Assembly (NCBI GenBank): GCA_036493915.1 | Contig: DASXPA010000174.1 | Coordinates: 1 to 18,633, forward strand | DNA: 18,633 bases | Source of the DNA: Palsa-1392 sp036493915 | GTDB taxonomy: Bacteria > Verrucomicrobiota > Verrucomicrobiia > Chthoniobacterales > UBA10450 | Direction of reading: 5' to 3' | Shown: positions 14,520 through 18,633 of the stretch, piece after piece | How the letters are laid out: each line of letters starts with the position of its first letter | Numbering within the stretch: the first letter of the stretch is position 1 | The notes under the pieces: generated by a model | What the model saw: only the letters and a program-made list of their open reading frames with translations | What the model was told of the DNA's origin: nothing | The model's database searches: none | Made by a program: the position numbers and the translations under genes

Positions 14520-16327
14520 CTATCCAGTCGCTCCGCCAACTTCCTCCTCTCTTCGTGCAGCTCTTGCGGGACGTTCTCGCCGAGCGTCTTGAGAAATTCT
14601 TCCTGGCCGGCCAGCTCCGTTTTCCACTCGTCTGGCTTCACCGCGAGTAGCTCCTTCATCATCTCAGGCGAGACTCCGCTGAGTTCGTCGAGATCGAGAT
14701 CTTCCGGACGCGGAATGCAGCCGATCGCGGTTTTCCGCGCACCGCTTTCTCCTTCACAGCGGTCGATGATCCATTTCAAGACGCGCACGTTCTCGCCAAA
14801 TCCGGGCCAGAGGAACTTCCCCTCCGCATTCTTGCGAAACCAATTGACGTGAAAGATCAGCGGCGGGTTCGTTAGGCGCGGGCCGACCTGGAGCCAGTAG
14901 CGGAAGTATTCGCCGATGTTGTAGCCGCAAAACGGCAGCATCGCCATCGGATCGCGTCGCACCTTTCCGACCGCGCCGGCCGCCGCTGCCGTCGTCTCCG
15001 AGGCCATCGTCGCGCCGACATAGACGCCATGGATCCAATTAAACGCGCGAAAGACCAGCGGCATCGTATCGCTTCGGCGCCCGCCGAAAATGATCGCGCT
15101 GATCGGCACTCCTTTTGGATCGTTCACCTCCGGATCGAGCACCGGATTGTTCTGCATCGACGTAGCGAAACGGCTATTCGGGTGAGCCGCCTTCTCCTTC
15201 GAATCCGGCGTCCAATCGTTCCCACGCCAATCGATCGCGTGCGCCGGCGCCTCGCCATCTTTCCCTTCCCACCAGACATCACCGTCATCCGTGAGGGCGA
15301 CGTTGGTGAAAAGCGTGTCGCGCTCGATCGAGCGCATCGCATTGGGATTCGAGTTGTAGCTCGTTCCGGGGACGACGCCGAAGTAGCCGTTCTCCGGATT
15401 GACCGCGTAGAGCCGGCCGTCGTCGCCGATCTGCATCCAGGCAATGTCGTCGCCGACCGTGGTGATTTTCCAGCCAGCAAAGTGTTTCGGCGGAACGAGC
15501 ATGGCGAAATTCGTTTTCCCGCAAGCACTTGGGAACGCGGCCGCGACGTAATGTTTCTTTCCCTTCGGCGATTCGACACCGAGGATGAGCATGTGCTCGG
15601 CGAGCCAGCCTTGCCTTTTCGCGAGGTAACTGGCGATCCGTAACGACAGACACTTCTTGCTCAAGAGCACGTTGCCGCCGTAGCCCGAGCCGACCGAGAT
15701 GATGGCGTTGTCCTGCGGGAAGTGACAAATCCAGCGCCGCTCCGGATCGATCTCGAGTAACGAATGGACGCCGCGATTGAATTCCGCCTCCGGCTTTTCT
15801 CCGAGCAACTTCGAAGCCTGCGCGCCCATCCGCGTCATGATGCGCATACTCAGAACAACGTAGATCGAGTCGGTGATTTCGTAGCCGACTTTGGCGAGCG
15901 GCGATCCCGGCGGCCCCATGATGTAAGGGACGACAAACATGGTCCGCCCGCGCATCGCGTCTTTCAGCATGCCTTGGAGTTTTGTGTAGGTCCCGGCCGG
16001 ATCGGCCCAATGATTGGTCGGGCCCGCTTCCTCTTCCGTGGGCGTGCAGATAAGAGTGAACTGCTCGACCCGCGCGACATCGTTAGGGTTGGAGCGATGC
16101 AGGTAACAACCGGGCCGTTTCTCCTGGTTGAGCTTGATGAGAATGCCCATCCGGGAGGCTTCGCCGAGCAGGTATTCGTTCTCCGCCTCCGAACCATCGC
16201 ACCAAAAAACATTCTCCGGTGCCGTCAGCGACTCGACCTCGTGCACCCAGTCGAGAACCGTTTTGTTCGTTGGTTTGTTAGTGCCCATGCCACTGGGCGG
16301 CGAGATGGCAGGAGCGACGTTTTCCAT
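14516..16327 (-). CDS. pckG: Phosphoenolpyruvate carboxykinase (GTP)
   Basis: Converts oxaloacetate and GTP to phosphoenolpyruvate, GDP and CO2, the first step of gluconeogenesis in the cytoplasm. The 603-residue length fits GTP-type PEPCK (about 600-620). Motifs: DWVHEV and VFWCDGSEAENEYL near the N-terminus, RSNPNDVARVEQFT (substrate region), the GTP/kinase-1 loop FPSACGKTN (about 265-273) with the hyper-reactive Cys269, metal-binding GDDIAWM (292-298), FGGRRSDTMPLV and NWFRKNAEGKFLWPGFGENVRVLKWI-type sequence (guanine pocket). The ATG at 16327 is chosen; the frame stays open to a TTG at 16360, and an ATG 14 codons inside is an alternative. No Shine-Dalgarno is visible, and a stem-loop ends 5 bases before the ATG. 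Its stop overlaps the end of the sugar-transferase remnant. Confidence 0.96.
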   Translation of the reverse strand: MENVAPAISPPSGMGTNKPTNKTVLDWVHEVESLTAPENVFWCDGSEAENEYLLGEASRMGILIKLNQEKRPGCYLHRSNPNDVARVEQFTLICTPTEEEAGPTNHWADPAGTYTKLQGMLKDAMRGRTMFVVPYIMGPPGSPLAKVGYEITDSIYVVLSMRIMTRMGAQASKLLGEKPEAEFNRGVHSLLEIDPERRWICHFPQDNAIISVGSGYGGNVLLSKKCLSLRIASYLAKRQGWLAEHMLILGVESPKGKKHYVAAAFPSACGKTNFAMLVPPKHFAGWKITTVGDDIAWMQIGDDGRLYAVNPENGYFGVVPGTSYNSNPNAMRSIERDTLFTNVALTDDGDVWWEGKDGEAPAHAIDWRGNDWTPDSKEKAAHPNSRFATSMQNNPVLDPEVNDPKGVPISAIIFGGRRSDTMPLVFRAFNWIHGVYVGATMASETTAAAAGAVGKVRRDPMAMLPFCGYNIGEYFRYWLQVGPRLTNPPLIFHVNWFRKNAEGKFLWPGFGENVRVLKWIIDRCEGESGARKTAIGCIPRPEDLDLDELSGVSPEMMKELLAVKPDEWKTELAGQEEFLKTLGENVPQELHEERRKLAERLDS

Positions 16328-16332
16328 AAAGA

Positions 16333-16350
16333 ACCCGCGGCGACGCGGGT
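16333..16350 (-). promoter_or_regulatory. Stem-loop abutting the pckG start codon
   Basis: ACCCGCG / CGCGGGT, a perfect 7-bp all but GC stem with a 4-base loop, ends 5 bases before the ATG at 16327, in the place of a ribosome binding site. It could regulate translation initiation of pckG, or it suggests the true start is elsewhere. Confidence 0.5.
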
Positions 16351-16360
16351 GAACTTTCAA

Positions 16361-16710
16361 TTTGAACGCTTCGGCTGCTTGGCCAAGAAAAATCTGCCTC
16401 TTTGATGGCCCGATTGGTGTGACGTTCGGGCGCGTGCGTCAAACATGGTTATCTCGATCCTGCGACCGTAACCGCCGCTCTGGAAGCGAGCGAGGTCGGG
16501 CTTTCAAATGACGAGGGATCTCGGAAGGTCCTGACGAATTTTTGCAGAAAAACCATCCCCGTTAGAACAATCGCGAGATCGCTCGGCGAGCTTCTCCTCG
16601 GGATGAGAAACCAGGATGCCCGGAGGACGCGCAAATGTTTCTGAAAAATCTGCGGAGGCCGCTGCCGAAGTGCGCTTGCACTCAACGGTGCTGCGCCGTT
16701 TACTGTCGGT
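16361..16710. other. Non-coding stretch between pckG and the rhomboid gene
   Basis: No convincing gene: the open frames here are short, lack homology I recognise and overlap each other. It should hold the promoters for both diverging genes, but I see no clear -35/-10 pairs. A small inverted repeat AACGG-(7)-CCGTT at 16684-16700 sits 10 bases before the rhomboid-like ATG. Confidence 0.5.
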
Positions 16711-17556
16711 ATGTTCGGCGTCGTGACTTCGGATGATTATCAGCCGGTCGGCTGGGTTGGTCGCTATCCGATTCATGTCACCACGCTGCTCCTCATCGTC
16801 CATGTCGCGTGCATGATCACGAGCTGCTTTCTCGTCGCCTTCGGAGTCGGCGGCGTGCTCGATCTGCTTGCCTTCGACAGCGCGCAAGTGCTGCACGGCG
16901 GACGCGTCTGGCAGATCGCGACCTACGCCTTTGTCCACTCGCCTTCGGCTCTCATCTGGTTCGCGATCGAGATGTATTTACTCTTCGCTTTCGGACGCGA
17001 AGTGGAACGCTTTATCGGGCGGCGTGCGTTCGTCGCGCTCTACGCTGTGCTCTTGTTCGCGCCGACGATTCTCCTGACAATTTGGGGACTCGGCGAACGC
17101 GTCGGGCTCGCCGGCTCGGCCACGATTCACTTTGGCGTCTTCATCGCCTTCGCCGCGATTTATCCAAATATCGAAATGTTTCTGCGTGTGCAGGCGAAAT
17201 GGATCGCCGTTATTTTCACAGCTGCTTACACCTTGCAGTTGCTCGCCTATCACGGCTGGTCGGAGCTCGCCGTGCTCTGGATGAGTGTGGTGTTGGCCAT
17301 CGTTTTCATTTACCTGCGCGGCGCCGGTCCGGAGCTCGAATGGCTCCGCGAATGGCCTTCGCGCTTTCGCTCGAAACGCGCGCTCAGTGTCGTTCCGCGG
17401 CCGACCGCGCGGCGCGTCGTCGAGCCGGAGGATATTTACGATTCGATCGATCCGGTGCTCGATAAGATCTCCAAGAGCGGCATCGGCAGCCTGACGGCGA
17501 GTGAACGCCGCGCGCTCGATCGCGCTCGCAATCGCCTCCTGAAGAAATCTCCGTGA
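16711..17556 (+). CDS. Rhomboid-family membrane protein, probably catalytically inactive, with DUF6576-like C-terminus
   Basis: A 281-residue protein with about six hydrophobic segments (20-205) and a soluble tail. FVHSPSALIWFAIEMYLLFAFGREVERFIGRRAF (about 74-107) follows the rhomboid pattern around L1/TM2 (His...fGxxvExxxG). The TM4 site, normally GxSG, reads GLAG (132-135), and the TM6 site, normally AHxxG, reads SELAV (184-188), so the Ser and His of the dyad appear to be missing. The C-terminal VLDKISKSGIGSLTASERRALDRA (about 249-272) matches the DUF6576-type tail common on bacterial rhomboid proteins. It may bind rather than cleave membrane proteins. Its stop overlaps the GTG of the glycosyltransferase (GTGA), so the two are co-translated. 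Ser136 just after GLAG is an alternative nucleophile. Confidence 0.82.
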   Translation: MFGVVTSDDYQPVGWVGRYPIHVTTLLLIVHVACMITSCFLVAFGVGGVLDLLAFDSAQVLHGGRVWQIATYAFVHSPSALIWFAIEMYLLFAFGREVERFIGRRAFVALYAVLLFAPTILLTIWGLGERVGLAGSATIHFGVFIAFAAIYPNIEMFLRVQAKWIAVIFTAAYTLQLLAYHGWSELAVLWMSVVLAIVFIYLRGAGPELEWLREWPSRFRSKRALSVVPRPTARRVVEPEDIYDSIDPVLDKISKSGIGSLTASERRALDRARNRLLKKSP

Positions 17557-18326
17557 ATCCCCCAGCGGGCGGCCCGTTACGCCTCAGCGCGGTCGTGCCG
17601 GCCTGGAATGATCAAGAGAATCTTGCGCGTTTGCTTCCTCCACTCGTTAGGCTGGAATCGCTCAATGAAGTGATCGTGGCCGACGCTTCCGACGATGCCA
17701 CGGCGACGGAGGAGTTGGTGCGGAATGCGGGCGCGCTTTACCTCCGCGCGCCGGAGCCAAATCGCGGCGAGCAGATGAACCTTGGCGCAGCGCAGGCGAG
17801 CGGCGATGTAGTTATCTTTCATCACGCCGATGGGCTGCTGCGGGCGGAACACATTGCTGCGATTGAGCGCGCGCTCGGCGATCCCGCGGTGATCGGCGGT
17901 GCGTTTTATCGCAAGTTCGACCGCCGGCACCCGCGTCTCCGTTGGCTGGAGAAGGTCGCCCGCTTTCTTACCCGGCGCGGCGGCACGCTCTTTGGCGACC
18001 AGTCGATTTTTGTCCGGCGCGAAGTCTTCGAGTCGTTAGGCGGTTTCGCTCCCATCCCGCTCATGGAAGACGTGGAGTTTTCGAAACGTCTCCGCCGCCG
18101 CGGTGCCGTCGCCGTGCTCGATCCGCCCATGGAATCATCCAGTCGGCGCCATCTCCGTCGTGGCCCCTGGCGCACTTCGATTCAGAACGGGCTCTTCATT
18201 CTCCTCTACTATTGTGGCTGCTCGCCGCATCGGCTCCATCGTCGCTATTACCGCGAGCGCGTCTCCGCGCCTAACAAATCGCTCATCTCTTCTTCCTCTC
18301 CGACAGAACAGCTGAGCGCTCGTTAA
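17553..18326 (+). CDS. Family 2 glycosyltransferase, TIGR04283-like
   Basis: A 257-residue GT-A fold protein. LSAVVPAWNDQENLARLLPPL (11-31) is the nucleotide-binding start, EVIVADASDDAT (39-50) carries the first acidic motif, RGEQMNLGAAQASGDVVIFHHADG (71-94) corresponds to the RGRQMNxGAxxAxGDxLLFLHADT block of TIGR04283 glycosyltransferases, and GDQSIFVRREVFESLGGF...LMEDVEFSKRL (149-180) carries the ED/QxxF catalytic region. Start GTG at 17553 overlaps the rhomboid-like stop (GTGA); no ATG alternative is near. Members are annotated as arsenosugar- or lipid-linked transferases, but the substrate here is unknown. The C-terminus (about 195-257) is basic with a Ser-rich end. Two exact TCGTTAGGC motifs and one 7-base variant lie in the gene. 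Confidence 0.9.
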   Translation: MNPPAGGPLRLSAVVPAWNDQENLARLLPPLVRLESLNEVIVADASDDATATEELVRNAGALYLRAPEPNRGEQMNLGAAQASGDVVIFHHADGLLRAEHIAAIERALGDPAVIGGAFYRKFDRRHPRLRWLEKVARFLTRRGGTLFGDQSIFVRREVFESLGGFAPIPLMEDVEFSKRLRRRGAVAVLDPPMESSSRRHLRRGPWRTSIQNGLFILLYYCGCSPHRLHRRYYRERVSAPNKSLISSSSPTEQLSAR

Positions 18327-18377
18327 GCCAGACCTCGTCGCAAGAAGGCGTTTAGCCCGCTCAGAGCTTAACCTGAT

Positions 18378-18396
18378 GTGCACTCAAAGAGCGCAC
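18378..18396. terminator. Possible stem-loop between converging genes
   Basis: GTGC-A-CTC-AAA-GAG-C-GCAC forms a 7-bp stem with one A-C mismatch and an AAA loop, between the glycosyltransferase end (18326) and the EIIA end (18430). A second pair, GTTAAGC (18322-18328) and GCTTAAC (18366-18372), encloses the stretch from the glycosyltransferase stop codon. No T-tract follows either. Confidence 0.35.
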
Positions 18397-18429
18397 GCTG
18401 GAAGGGGTCGGTCTTCGATGCCCGCCGTT

Positions 18430-18633
18430 TCAGCTTTCGCGTCCCAACTCTTCGAGAAATTCCGCCGGCGTTGTCGCTTCGACGAGAGCCTGACGTCGCG
18501 TGTCGCTCTTGAGCAGCCGGGCGAGCGCACCGACGCAGATAAGGTAGTCGTTCACCATCTGCTGCGGCACTCCGATGAGGAAAATCAAATCCACCAAATC
18601 CGCTCGCCCAGCGAAGTTGATGCCCGTTTTGCT
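18430..18633 (-). CDS. PTS EIIA type-2 (PtsN/fructose-like) domain, C-terminal part, cut by window edge
   Basis: Open reading frame of 67 codons running from the right edge to TGA at 18432-18430. The translation begins SKTGINFAGRADLVDLIFLI and continues GVPQQMVNDYLICVGALARLL, then ends FLEELGRES. This matches the C-terminal half of PTS EIIA type-2 domains (I-x-F-x-G-x-D-x-V-x-L-I-F-L-I-x-V-P, then a helix with L..L..L.R.L and a final helix). The phosphorylated His lies upstream, outside the window. It could be a stand-alone PtsN-like regulator or a domain fused to a transporter such as an antiporter. It converges with the glycosyltransferase gene. Confidence 0.8.
   Translation of the reverse strand, partial: SKTGINFAGRADLVDLIFLIGVPQQMVNDYLICVGALARLLKSDTRRQALVEATTPAEFLEELGRES

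Larger units (their letters stand above)
2089..18041. repeat. Dispersed octamer CGTTAGGC/GCCTAACG (usually TCGTTAGGC), 16 exact copies
   Basis: Exact copies start at 2089, 2860, 8669, 8972, 10835, 11048, 14870, 17645 and 18034 as CGTTAGGC and at 4433, 4950, 8836, 9362, 9457, 9719 and 13641 as GCCTAACG. One-mismatch copies start at 7716, 8226, 10320, 12015, 16081 and 18269. In 14 of 16 the base before CGTTAGGC is T. Copies occur on both strands, within genes and at gene ends; none lies in prc, and none exact between 4957 and 8669. Found by reading through the sequence, so a few copies may be missed. Confidence 0.85.

Noticed and set aside
16504..16938. Minus-strand frames between pckG and the rhomboid-like gene
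   Set aside because: Low-complexity charged translation, partly antisense to the rhomboid-like gene, no start context or homology.
1..18633. CRISPR array, tRNA or rRNA genes, transposase or phage genes
   Set aside because: No regularly spaced direct repeats, no cloverleaf-like or rRNA-like stretches and no recombinase or transposase motifs were seen.

Overview
The window is GC-rich (roughly 60% by eye), densely coding bacterial DNA. The gene mix fits a Gram-negative, most likely Verrucomicrobiota (Spartobacteria/Chthoniobacterales type): an ECF sigma/anti-sigma pair, GTP-type PEP carboxykinase, a rhomboid-like protein with a C-terminal DUF6576-like tail, a TIGR04283-type glycosyltransferase, an outer-membrane barrel and Prc. 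The taxonomic call is an inference; there is no rRNA in the window.

Layout. (1) 1-2018 (+): tail-specific protease Prc, N-terminus cut by the window edge. (2) 3378-2091 (-): ECF sigma factor overlapping a one-TM putative anti-sigma factor. (3) 4156-3464 (-): secreted caspase-like protein of unknown function. (4) 8261-4247 (-) and 8403-11406 (+): a divergent metal-uptake locus. The minus arm has a small His/Cys membrane protein, an outer-membrane porin-like barrel, a substrate-binding protein (SBP) and an ABC-3 permease, but no ATPase. The plus arm has a second SBP, an unknown one-TM protein, the only ATPase and a second ABC-3 permease, the last three joined by ATGA overlaps. The outer-membrane, periplasmic and inner-membrane steps of Zn/Mn-type uptake are thus all encoded here. 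(5) 13841-11460 (-): O-antigen-ligase-like membrane protein with a C-terminal helical-repeat region, next to a decayed polyprenyl-phosphate sugar transferase (about 13983-14519). (6) 16327-14516 (-): PEP carboxykinase (GTP), with a hairpin against its start codon. (7) 16711-18326 (+): probable inactive rhomboid and a GT2-family glycosyltransferase, coupled by GTGA. (8) 18633-18430 (-): C-terminal end of a PTS EIIA type-2 domain, cut by the right edge.

The most unusual signal is not a gene. The octamer CGTTAGGC/GCCTAACG (usually TCGTTAGGC) occurs 16 times exactly, on both strands, inside and between genes, where about 0.6 copies are expected by chance. It often brings in the TTA leucine codon, which is scarce in GC-rich genes. 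It behaves like a selected genome-wide DNA word such as an uptake signal or recognition site. Secondary signals are an imperfect inverted repeat at 6102-6200 resembling a dispersed palindromic element, an octapeptide repeat before the signal peptide of the second SBP, and loss of catalytic residues in the rhomboid.
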